DNA from: Thermoanaerobaculia bacterium
GTDB taxonomy: Bacteria; Acidobacteriota; Thermoanaerobaculia; Multivoradales; J023
Assembly: GCA_028066595.1 (NCBI GenBank)
Contig: JALCBJ010000019.1
Coordinates: 14,373-48,592, forward strand
Direction: 5' to 3'
Length of the DNA stretch: 34,220 bases
The translations under genes were made by a program, and so were the position numbers. This document shows, in pieces, positions 17,045-23,650 of this stretch. The notes beneath the pieces were generated by a model that worked only from the letters and a program-made list of their open reading frames with translations, had not been told where the DNA came from and did not search any database. The first letter of the stretch is position 1, and each line of letters begins with the position of its first letter.

Positions 17045-17072
17045 ACGGTGAAGTCGAGGTAGACGGTGAAGT
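17037..17072 (+). repeat. Tandem 18-bp duplication of a ribosome-binding/start region
   Basis: Two perfect adjacent copies of cgaggtagacggtgaagt (17037-17054 and 17055-17072). Each holds GAGG, a 6-nt spacer and GTG AAG. The second copy starts the kinase. The first GTG (17048) is in the same frame but stops after MKSR at the TAG of copy two. Confidence 0.85.
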
Positions 17073-18289
17073 TCTGTCCGGTTTGCGGCAGAGAATACGA
17101 CGACGGCAAGGTTTGCGACGCCGACGGTGCGGTGTTGGTGCAGCCGCGCGCCGTGCCGATCGACTCTCTCATCGGACAGGTACTGAAGGAGTCATACCGC
17201 ATCGAGGAGCGGATCGGCGAAGGTGGTATGGCAGCGGTTTTCCGCGGTGTCCAGATCACCCTGGAACGAAACGTCGCCATCAAGGTGCTGATGCCCGGGC
17301 TGCAGTCGACACCGTCCGTGATCCAGCGTTTCTTCCGCGAAGCCCGCCTCCTGAGTCAGCTGAGCCATCCGAATATCGTCGGCATCATCGACTTCGGCCA
17401 TACCGAAGACGGCATGGTCTATATGGTCATGGAGTACCTGATCGGCGCGACTCTCGACGAGATCGTGCCTCCGGTAGGCGGGCTCGATCCCGCGCGGCTC
17501 GTGAACTTCCTACACCAAATTTGTTCCGGCGTCGCCAGCGCACATCGACGCAAGCTCGTTCACCGGGACCTCAAGCCCGACAACATCTTCGTCACGCAGG
17601 CAACCGGTGAGGAGTCCGTGAAGATTCTCGACTTTGGCATCGCTCGAGCTCTGGAAGTCGAAGGCCAGGCACGTCTGACCCAAAAAGGCATGCTGATGGG
17701 TACGCCGTGCTTTCTCGCCCCGGAGCAGATCCAGAGTCTCGACGCAGATGCCCGTTCCGACATCTATGCCCTCGGTGCCATTCTCTACTTCATGGCCACC
17801 GGAAAGCGCCCGTTCTCGGGCGACACACCGCACGCCATCTTCGCCCAGCAGGTCCACCGCCCGCCGGAGATTCAAGACGCCGAATTCGGCGAACTGCTTC
17901 CCTTCGCAGAGATCGTCTTGCGAGCGATGAAGATCGATCCGGAAGAGCGGTACCAGACGGCGACCGAGCTGGCGGAGGCCGCCGAAGCGATGGCTGTCGC
18001 CCGGGGACTGATCGAAGAACCGAGCCGCTCTGTCGCGACGCGGACCCCTACTCCGGCGGTGCGGGCTCGAAAGGACGAAGACCTGGAGCCGACGGCCGTG
18101 ATGGCCACCGTCCCATCTCGTGACCCAGATTCACAGACCTCCACTCGAACCGATGTCGAACCCACACGCATGCTTCGGTCCGAAGATCGCGAGGAGCTGG
18201 ACACACCCCGGCCACCGCGCCCCACATGGCTAGCGTGGGCCGCACTCGTCCTGATCGTCGCGGTGGTGGCCCTGGTCCTGCTGCTCTGA
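17066..18289 (+). CDS. Ser/Thr protein kinase with N-terminal zinc-ribbon-like segment and C-terminal anchor
   Basis: Hanks-type kinase of 407 aa. The N-terminal MKFCPVCGREYDDGKVCDADG (C4, C7, C17) is a short zinc-ribbon-like motif. The catalytic domain spans about 44-310: P-loop IGEGGMAAVF (third Gly replaced by Ala), Lys73 in AIKVL, HRDLKPDN with Asp168, DFG Asp189, activation-loop end GTPCFLAPE and SDIYALG. All catalytic residues are present. A Thr/Ser/Arg-rich linker (about 320-385) leads to one transmembrane helix (388-407) that ends the protein, so there is no extracellular sensor. GTG 17066 starts it, with GAGG at 6-nt spacing. It is a close paralog of the kinase at 25505, including the 5' leader. 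The ECF sigma gene follows 48 nt later. Confidence 0.92.
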   Translation: MKFCPVCGREYDDGKVCDADGAVLVQPRAVPIDSLIGQVLKESYRIEERIGEGGMAAVFRGVQITLERNVAIKVLMPGLQSTPSVIQRFFREARLLSQLSHPNIVGIIDFGHTEDGMVYMVMEYLIGATLDEIVPPVGGLDPARLVNFLHQICSGVASAHRRKLVHRDLKPDNIFVTQATGEESVKILDFGIARALEVEGQARLTQKGMLMGTPCFLAPEQIQSLDADARSDIYALGAILYFMATGKRPFSGDTPHAIFAQQVHRPPEIQDAEFGELLPFAEIVLRAMKIDPEERYQTATELAEAAEAMAVARGLIEEPSRSVATRTPTPAVRARKDEDLEPTAVMATVPSRDPDSQTSTRTDVEPTRMLRSEDREELDTPRPPRPTWLAWAALVLIVAVVALVLLL

Positions 18290-18337
18290 CGAATCGATCA
18301 GGCTAACCACGACGCTCCTGCTCCGTCGAAGGTGTGT

Positions 18338-18907
18338 ATGGAGCAACAACACCTCGTCGATGCGGCCCGTAATGGTGACCGTGACGCCTTCCGCCATTTG
18401 GTAGAGGAACACGGCGACGCCGCTTTCCGCGTCGCCTACCGCATTTTGGGCGACGAGGCCGCCGCGGAGGATGCGGTGCAGGAGGCCTTCCTCAACGCCT
18501 ACCGCAAGCTGGCGAGCTTTGACGGTCGCGCCCGATTCTCCACCTGGCTACATCGCATCACGATAAACCAGGCCATCGACCTTCGACGTAGACAGCGGCG
18601 CCGATTCGAGACCTCGTCACTGGGCGGGGAGCTCGATCCGGACCCGACGGCCGACGACCCACGACCCGACCGCCTACTGGCAGCCAAACAGGTCGGCGAA
18701 GCGACACGACGTTCTCTCGACGAGCTGACCGCCCTCGAACGCACCGCGTTCGTCCTCCGCCATGTCGAGGGCTGTTCTATCGCCGAGATCGGCGCTGTCC
18801 TCGATCTCAAACCATCGGCCACCAAGCAGGCCATTTTCCGTGCGGTCAAGAAACTCCGCTCCGCCCTAGAACCGTGGATGAGGATCCGTCATGAAGCGAC
18901 AACCTGA
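18338..18907 (+). CDS. ECF-type RNA polymerase sigma factor (sigma-70 family)
   Basis: Alternative sigma factor of 189 aa. ATG 18338 is chosen over the in-frame GTG two codons upstream because GAAGG (18328-18332) sits 5 nt before it. Region 2 is complete: NGDRDAFRHLVEEHGDAAFRV, DEAAAEDAVQEAFLNAYRKL (-10 recognition and core binding), FSTWLHRITINQAIDLRRR. Region 4 has LDELTALERTAFVLRHVEG, CSIAEIGAVLDLKPSATKQA (helix-turn-helix) and IFRAVKKLRSAL. The reading frame overlaps the following anti-sigma-like gene by 17 nt, the usual layout of an ECF sigma with its regulator. The specific ECF group cannot be assigned by eye. Confidence 0.93.
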   Translation: MEQQHLVDAARNGDRDAFRHLVEEHGDAAFRVAYRILGDEAAAEDAVQEAFLNAYRKLASFDGRARFSTWLHRITINQAIDLRRRQRRRFETSSLGGELDPDPTADDPRPDRLLAAKQVGEATRRSLDELTALERTAFVLRHVEGCSIAEIGAVLDLKPSATKQAIFRAVKKLRSALEPWMRIRHEATT

Positions 18908-19712
18908 CCGGAACACCAACGAGATCTCCGACCTGGAGCTGGTCTCCCATCTCTATGGCGATGCGGACGACCCAGAAGCCGTCGAGGCAGCCCTCGAGCG
19001 GTCCGACGAGCTACGGCGCGCGTTCGAGGAGTTCCACCGAACCCTGGAGCTGGTCGACTCGGAGCCGGTACCGACACGTCCTTCGGACTATGGCCTGAAT
19101 CTCTGGCAGGAGATCGAGAGCCGCCTCGACGACGCGGAGCGTCCTGCCCCGATCCTTACTTTCCCTGGCTCGAAAAGGTCGGAGCGAATTCGCTGGTTCG
19201 GGCTGGCTGCCGCCGCCGTTGTGCTCCTGGGTGTCGGCTTCTGGCTCGGGCGGCTGCAGACCGTCCCGCCCGTCGAGGTGCCGCAGCTCGTCGAGAACCA
19301 AGGCGGGGAACTTTCCGCGCTGTCGTCGAGGGCTCGTGAGCTTCTACTGGTCGCCGAGCTCTCCGACCACCTCGGTCGCTCCGAACGCCTCCTGATGGAG
19401 TTGGCCAACGACATCGACCGGAATCCGACCGAAGCCGAGCTCGAGCGGGTCTGGGCCACGGAGCTTCTGGTGTCGAACCGCCTCTGCCGCCGAGCTGCCG
19501 AGAGCGCGGGCCAAACACGCATCGCTCGCCTGCTGACGGAGCTCGAACCGCTCCTCCTGGAGCTGGCGCACGCAGACAGTGGTCTCTCCACCGACCAGAC
19601 GAACGCAGAACGCATTGAGCTGCGGCGACGGGTGGACGAGCGCGGTCTGCTGTTGAAGGTCCGCGTTACGGGACGCCGCCTCGAGACACCCACCCTCTCT
19701 GATTCTCTGTGA
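18891..19712 (+). CDS. Anti-sigma-factor-like membrane protein lacking zinc ligands
   Basis: Predicted 273-aa single-pass protein that probably holds the adjacent ECF sigma factor at the membrane. The N-terminal 45 residues (ELVSHLYGDADDPEAVEAAL, ERSDELRRAFEEF) line up in pattern with zf-HC2/ZAS anti-sigma domains. The H-x3-C-x2-C triad is replaced by A-x3-S-x2-L, so zinc binding is lost. A transmembrane helix follows (about 103-119, WFGLAAAAVVLLGVGFWLG). The periplasmic part is a long charged helical domain (RARELLLVAELSDHLGRSE, RLLTELEPLLLELAHADSG) of unknown role. ATG 18891 lies inside the sigma gene (17-nt overlap), implying translational coupling. The anti-sigma role is inferred from position and topology. 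Confidence 0.75.
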   Translation: MKRQPDRNTNEISDLELVSHLYGDADDPEAVEAALERSDELRRAFEEFHRTLELVDSEPVPTRPSDYGLNLWQEIESRLDDAERPAPILTFPGSKRSERIRWFGLAAAAVVLLGVGFWLGRLQTVPPVEVPQLVENQGGELSALSSRARELLLVAELSDHLGRSERLLMELANDIDRNPTEAELERVWATELLVSNRLCRRAAESAGQTRIARLLTELEPLLLELAHADSGLSTDQTNAERIELRRRVDERGLLLKVRVTGRRLETPTLSDSL

Positions 19713-19756
19713 CCGCGCATCACTCGTACTCGCTTCAGATCATCACCTTGCTCGAT

Positions 19757-19761
19757 AGGAG
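19757..19761 (+). promoter_or_regulatory. Ribosome-binding site fixing the HEAT protein start
   Basis: AGGAG with 7-nt spacing to ATG 19769. It decides that start over the upstream in-frame ATG at 19709, which overlaps the anti-sigma gene and would put 20 extra residues before the signal peptide. Confidence 0.8.
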
Positions 19762-19768
19762 ATACGCC

Positions 19769-20998
19769 ATGAGTCCCATACCGAATACACCCAGCCGCCG
19801 GTCGGTCGTCCCGATCCGCAACCTCGTGCTGCCAGCTCTCCTACTTGCCGTCTTCGCCAGTTCCTCTCTGGCGCGACTCGATGCCGAGCAAGCGGAGGTC
19901 TACTATCGACAAGGCCAGGATGCGCTGGCGGAAGGCCGCTACGGCGATGCCGCCGAGCAGTTCCGTGCCTTGAGCCGCGAATCGGAGGCTCAGGTCGATC
20001 GCGCAATCTACTGGCAGGCCTATTCGGAGGCCAAGGCGGGGAACAAACAGGCGGCCCTGTCGACCCTGAATCGCCTGACTGCGGAGTTTCCCGACAGCCC
20101 ATGGCTAGACGACGCCCGGGCGTTACGACTCGACCTTGGGGGTGTTGCCGCTGCCAAGGCCGTGGAAACCAGCGATGAGGATCTCAAGTTGTACGCACTC
20201 GATGCGCTCATGCAAGCGGAGCCGGATCGAGCGGTACGACTGCTGCAAGAGTTTCTTGCCGGCGACCATGCACCCCATCTGAAGCAGCGTGCACTCTTCG
20301 TTCTCGGTCAGACCGATTCGGCCAAGGCGGCAGAGATCCTCGCGGATCTCGCGCGCAACGGCGAGGACGTGAATCTTCAGCGCAAGGCGATCCAGGCCAT
20401 GGGTGTGAGCGATCAACCGGCGGCGATCTCTGAGCTGGCCGACATCTATCGTTCGAGTGAAGATGCCGGAACCAAGCTCGCAGTTCTACATTCTCTTCTG
20501 CACGCCGACGCGGCGGAGCTCACCGCAGAGCTGGCGCTCGCCGAGTCCGACCGAGATCTGCAGGCCGAAGCGATCCGGATGTTGGGGGCCATGGAGGCTA
20601 TGCCGGAGCTCGAGCGCATTGCCGCGACCCTCGGGTCCGGGCAACGGCAGGCCGTGTTCCACGCCTACGGCATCGCAGACCACGCGGAACCGCTGCTGCG
20701 AGCGGTGCGAACCAGTAAAGATCTCGACGAGATCGAAGATGCCATCAATGCTCTGGTCATGGTTGGTAGCGACGAGAACATTCTGAAGACGCTCCTGGAT
20801 GTCTACCACCGCACCGAGGAGCGTTCTGTCCAAGAGAAGGTACTGAACTTCCTGATGATCGAGGACGAAGCAACGCACCTGATCGAGATCTTCCGCACCG
20901 AGAAGGATGCCGAGCTCAAGCGCCAAGCGCTCCAGCATCTCGCGGTGATGGACGATCCACAAGTCCAGTCGTTGATCGAAGAGCTGCTGAGGGACTGA
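19769..20998 (+). CDS. Secreted TPR/HEAT-repeat protein
   Basis: Predicted exported protein of 409 aa. A signal peptide is visible (MSPIPNTPSRRSVVPIRN, hydrophobic LVLPALLLAVFASSSLA). TPR-type helices follow (AEVYYRQGQDALAEGRYGDA, AEQFRALS, AIYWQAYSEAKAGNKQAALS, TLNRLTAEFPDSPW). About eight HEAT-like units then run to the C-terminus (LKQRALFVLGQTDSAKAAEI, LQRKAIQAMGVSDQPAAISE, VQEKVLNFLMIEDEATHLIE, LKRQALQHLAVMDDPQVQSL). Such solenoids bind other proteins, and no catalytic motif is seen. It is the third gene of the sigma/anti-sigma operon and has a strong Shine-Dalgarno. It probably works in the periplasm with the next gene, possibly as the sensor side of the sigma regulon. That role is inference. 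Confidence 0.85.
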   Translation: MSPIPNTPSRRSVVPIRNLVLPALLLAVFASSSLARLDAEQAEVYYRQGQDALAEGRYGDAAEQFRALSRESEAQVDRAIYWQAYSEAKAGNKQAALSTLNRLTAEFPDSPWLDDARALRLDLGGVAAAKAVETSDEDLKLYALDALMQAEPDRAVRLLQEFLAGDHAPHLKQRALFVLGQTDSAKAAEILADLARNGEDVNLQRKAIQAMGVSDQPAAISELADIYRSSEDAGTKLAVLHSLLHADAAELTAELALAESDRDLQAEAIRMLGAMEAMPELERIAATLGSGQRQAVFHAYGIADHAEPLLRAVRTSKDLDEIEDAINALVMVGSDENILKTLLDVYHRTEERSVQEKVLNFLMIEDEATHLIEIFRTEKDAELKRQALQHLAVMDDPQVQSLIEELLRD

Positions 20999-21001
20999 CC
21001 C

Positions 21002-22021
21002 ATGTTCCGTAGCTTGTGCTTTCTCTTCGTTCCCGCGGTGCTTCTCGCTGCCTCTCCGGCGCTTCCCCAAACCGGATCGAGCCTGGATCAGGAAGTCCGA
21101 CGAATCGGCCACCAGACCGCCGAGTGGTTGGTGTATTCCGTGAGCTCCGAGTCCGCTGGACGGTTCATCTGCTGCCACACGTGGAGCGGCGGCACGTTGC
21201 GACCTGTGACATGCCGACCGGAGGACGATCACGGCTCCTGGGTGGTTTCCGGTAAACGTCAGACCATCGGTTCCCGGGCTCTCTTACAGGTCTACCTCGG
21301 AGTGGAGAACGGCAAGGTCCGGCGGGTCCAGACCTACTCCGCCGGCTGCGATGTCGAGACCTCCTGGCCGGTGCATGAGCTCCACAACGTCAGCCAGGTA
21401 GAAAGCCTGGCACTGCTACGCCGTCTCGCACTCGAGACGGATCGTAAGCAGAGGCCCGATCGCGACGAGGTCCTCGGGGCTCTGGTCGAGCACAGGACGG
21501 AGGAAACGGTTGTTGTCCTCGGCGAGTTGACCGAGTCCTCGATGGAGGCCGATCTTCGGGAGAAAGCTCTGTTCTGGCTCGGCCAAACACGTCGACCGAC
21601 GGCCGTCGAGTTGCTGTCCGAACGCCTGACTGACGAGCCTTCGGGCAAGCTGAGACAGCACATCCTGTTCTGCCTCAGTCAGACGGATCGGCCGGAGGCG
21701 GCGAAGCGCATTCGCCGTGCTGCCGAGCAAGACGTATCAGCAGAGGTACGCGAGCAGGGATGGTTCTGGCTCGCTCAGACTGGTGATCCCTCGGCGGAGG
21801 ACGCGATCTTCCGGGCGCTTCGTGACGAGCCGGACCGGAGAGTCCGCGAGCATGCCGTGTTTGCTCTCAGCCAGCTGCCCGGCGGCCGGAGTGTCGATGC
21901 ACTCCTGCGGGTCCTGCGGACTTCAGATGACCGCGATGTCACACGCCAGGCTCTCTTCTGGCTGGCGGAAAGCCGAGATCCGCGAGCGCTGGAACGCATC
22001 TCCGAGCTCCTGGATTCCTGA
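21002..22021 (+). CDS. Secreted HEAT-repeat protein with Cys-containing N-terminal domain
   Basis: Second exported HEAT protein, 339 aa, beginning 3 nt after the previous stop. The signal peptide is MFRSLCFLFVPAVLLAASPALPQ. The N-terminal domain (about 30-135) contains FICCHTWSGG, VTCRPEDDHG and YSAGCDVETSW, with four cysteines that could form disulfides or bind metal. I do not recognise its family. From about 140 onward are HEAT units with a repeating (A/V)LFWLGQ-type core (LREKALFWLGQTRRPTAVEL, LRQHILFCLSQTDRPEAAKR, VREQGWFWLAQTGDPSAEDA, VREHAVFALSQLPGGRSVDA, VTRQALFWLAESRDPRALER). These repeats are more regular than those of its neighbour. Function is unknown. A structural partner of the preceding protein is likely. 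Confidence 0.83.
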   Translation: MFRSLCFLFVPAVLLAASPALPQTGSSLDQEVRRIGHQTAEWLVYSVSSESAGRFICCHTWSGGTLRPVTCRPEDDHGSWVVSGKRQTIGSRALLQVYLGVENGKVRRVQTYSAGCDVETSWPVHELHNVSQVESLALLRRLALETDRKQRPDRDEVLGALVEHRTEETVVVLGELTESSMEADLREKALFWLGQTRRPTAVELLSERLTDEPSGKLRQHILFCLSQTDRPEAAKRIRRAAEQDVSAEVREQGWFWLAQTGDPSAEDAIFRALRDEPDRRVREHAVFALSQLPGGRSVDALLRVLRTSDDRDVTRQALFWLAESRDPRALERISELLDS

Positions 22022-22079
22022 GTCTCGCAGGCTGGCGAACAGACTTCGTTGATACGCTTCGCCGAATGCGAGGCGTCGA

Positions 22080-22820
22080 GTGCTCGAACAGGTAGATCTT
22101 CGTCCCAGCCTCTCGCGTGCGCAGGCAAAGCGACACGTCGGGACGCTCCGTCGTCGCCTCTTGGAGCTTCAGCAGGCCTGCTGGAACGCAGGGCTCCCCA
22201 CCCTGGTCGTCTTCGAAGGCTGGGACGCCGCCGTCAAGGGCGACGCGATCCGCAAGCTCACCGAGAGGTTGGAGCCCCGTGCCTATACGGTCCACTACTT
22301 GACGGACGCACCCCGAAGTGCCGAGACCGATCTGCCGTGGATGTGGCGCTTCTGGAATGATCTTCCTGCGTTCGGCACGTTCGCCCTGTTCGATCGCAGC
22401 TGGTATCGCAGGCTCCTCTTGGAGCGTCTCCACGGCACCGCGGACCTTCTTCGATGGCGTCGAGGCATCCGCGACATCGTCGATTTCGAACGTATGTTGG
22501 CGGACGACGGATATGTGATCGTCAAGCTCTTCTTTCACCTTTCCGAGGCGGTCCAGCGAAAGCGCTTCGACGCCTGGCGTGACGAGCCCGGCACGAGCTG
22601 GAAGGCTCTGGTGGGCGAATGGTCTCGGCTGGCTCCCTACGACGAGCAATTGGAGCTGTGGGAGTACCTGCTCCAGGGGTCCGAGGCGCCCAGAGCTCCG
22701 TGGACGTTCGTCTCTGCACACGACCGTCGGTGGGCGCGCGTGCAGACGTTCGAGACCGTCGTGAGCACCATCGAGTCGGCGCTCATCGAGCGCGGCATCG
22801 AGTTACCGGAGGGTCGGTAG
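22080..22820 (+). CDS. PPK2-family polyphosphate kinase-like protein, altered Walker A (first of pair)
   Basis: PPK2-superfamily protein of 246 aa starting at GTG 22080, with GAGG at 6-nt spacing. PPK2 enzymes move phosphate between polyphosphate and nucleotides. The phosphate-binding loop reads EGWDAAVKGDAIRKL (46-60), where catalytic members have GWDAAGKGG(A/S)I, so the Gly before the Lys and the following Gly are changed. The second nucleotide motif FDRSWYRRLLLER (104-116), FERMLADDGYVIVKLFFHLS and the C-terminal RWARVQTFETV are retained. It may be catalytically weak or a structural partner. In two-domain class II PPK2 enzymes (polyP:AMP phosphotransferases) the N-terminal half is the degenerate one, so this gene may be the split-off equivalent. 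It is coupled to the next gene. Confidence 0.85.
   Translation: MLEQVDLRPSLSRAQAKRHVGTLRRRLLELQQACWNAGLPTLVVFEGWDAAVKGDAIRKLTERLEPRAYTVHYLTDAPRSAETDLPWMWRFWNDLPAFGTFALFDRSWYRRLLLERLHGTADLLRWRRGIRDIVDFERMLADDGYVIVKLFFHLSEAVQRKRFDAWRDEPGTSWKALVGEWSRLAPYDEQLELWEYLLQGSEAPRAPWTFVSAHDRRWARVQTFETVVSTIESALIERGIELPEGR
22808..22813 (+). promoter_or_regulatory. Ribosome-binding site of coupled PPK2 gene
   Basis: GGAGGG lies inside the end of the first PPK2 gene, 6 nt before the GTG at 22820. The stop and start overlap as TAGTG, indicating translational coupling and setting the start of the second gene. Confidence 0.75.
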
Positions 22821-23572
22821 TGTTGCACCAGGTCGATCTCGGACTGCGGCTCGACAAGGGTGAGTATTCCGAACGCCTGCGGCATGCGCAGGTGGCTCTC
22901 TTTCGCCGCGTCCGCCGTCTGTACGAGGAACGGCGTTCGTTGGTCGTGGTCCTGGAGGGCTGGGATGCCGCCGGCAAAGGCGGATCCATCCGACGGCTCA
23001 CCGAGAAACTGGACCCGCGTAGCTTCCGGCTCTATCCCATCGCCAAGCCGGCGGGCGACGACGCCGAGCGGCACTATCTGTACCGGTTCTGGCGCCGACT
23101 CTTGCCAGCGGGGGAGAAGCAAGTCTTGATCTTCGACCGCTCGTGGTACGGGCGGGTCCTGGTGGAACGAGTGGAGGGGTTCGCTGCGGAGAGCGAATGG
23201 CGGCGGGCCTATCGCGAGATCAATGACTTCGAGCGCCAGCTGAGCGACGCTGGGATGTGTCTCGTCAAGCTCTGGTTCCACATCTCCAAGGAGGAGCAGA
23301 AACGGCGGTTCGAGGCGCGAGCCCAGACTCCGCACAAGCAGTGGAAGCTGACCGACGAGGATTGGCGGAACCGCGGGCGCTGGGAGGAGTATGAGCAAGC
23401 TGTGTCTGAAATGCTGGTGAAGACCAGCACTCTGCGAGCACCTTGGACGCTGATCGAGGCGGAGGACAAGCGGTGGGCGCGGGTCAAGACGTTGGAAACC
23501 GTCGCAGAGGCTCTCCGGAGGGAGAATCCGCAGGCTGCAGACCTGTCGACCGAAGAGTCGGCGACGGTATGA
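22820..23572 (+). CDS. PPK2-family polyphosphate kinase / polyP phosphotransferase (second of pair)
   Basis: PPK2-superfamily enzyme of 250 aa from GTG 22820, whose first base is the last base of the upstream stop. The frame stays open far upstream, but that extension lies over the first PPK2 gene and should be ignored. Walker A is canonical: EGWDAAGKGGSIRRL (46-60). FDRSWYGRVLVERVEGF (105-121), INDFERQLSDAGMCLVKLWF, HISKEEQKRRFEAR, WKLTDEDWRNR and the C-terminal RAPWTLIEAEDKRWARVKTL complete the family pattern. It should be active, transferring phosphate between polyphosphate and an NMP or NDP. Which PPK2 class and nucleotide is not decidable by eye. With the upstream gene it resembles a split two-domain polyP:AMP phosphotransferase. 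Confidence 0.9.
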   Translation: MLHQVDLGLRLDKGEYSERLRHAQVALFRRVRRLYEERRSLVVVLEGWDAAGKGGSIRRLTEKLDPRSFRLYPIAKPAGDDAERHYLYRFWRRLLPAGEKQVLIFDRSWYGRVLVERVEGFAAESEWRRAYREINDFERQLSDAGMCLVKLWFHISKEEQKRRFEARAQTPHKQWKLTDEDWRNRGRWEEYEQAVSEMLVKTSTLRAPWTLIEAEDKRWARVKTLETVAEALRRENPQAADLSTEESATV

Positions 23573-23650
23573 TGTGAGGCCTCCCGTGCAAGTTGGCAGC
23601 CGTTCGCCCGGCCGCTCTGATCCGACTCCCATGGCCCGACCCGTATCAGA

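Noticed and set aside
22619..22819. N-terminal extension of the second PPK2 gene
   Set aside because: The extra residues read the first PPK2 gene out of frame; the GTG at 22820 has a GGAGGG Shine-Dalgarno and gives normal PPK2 length.
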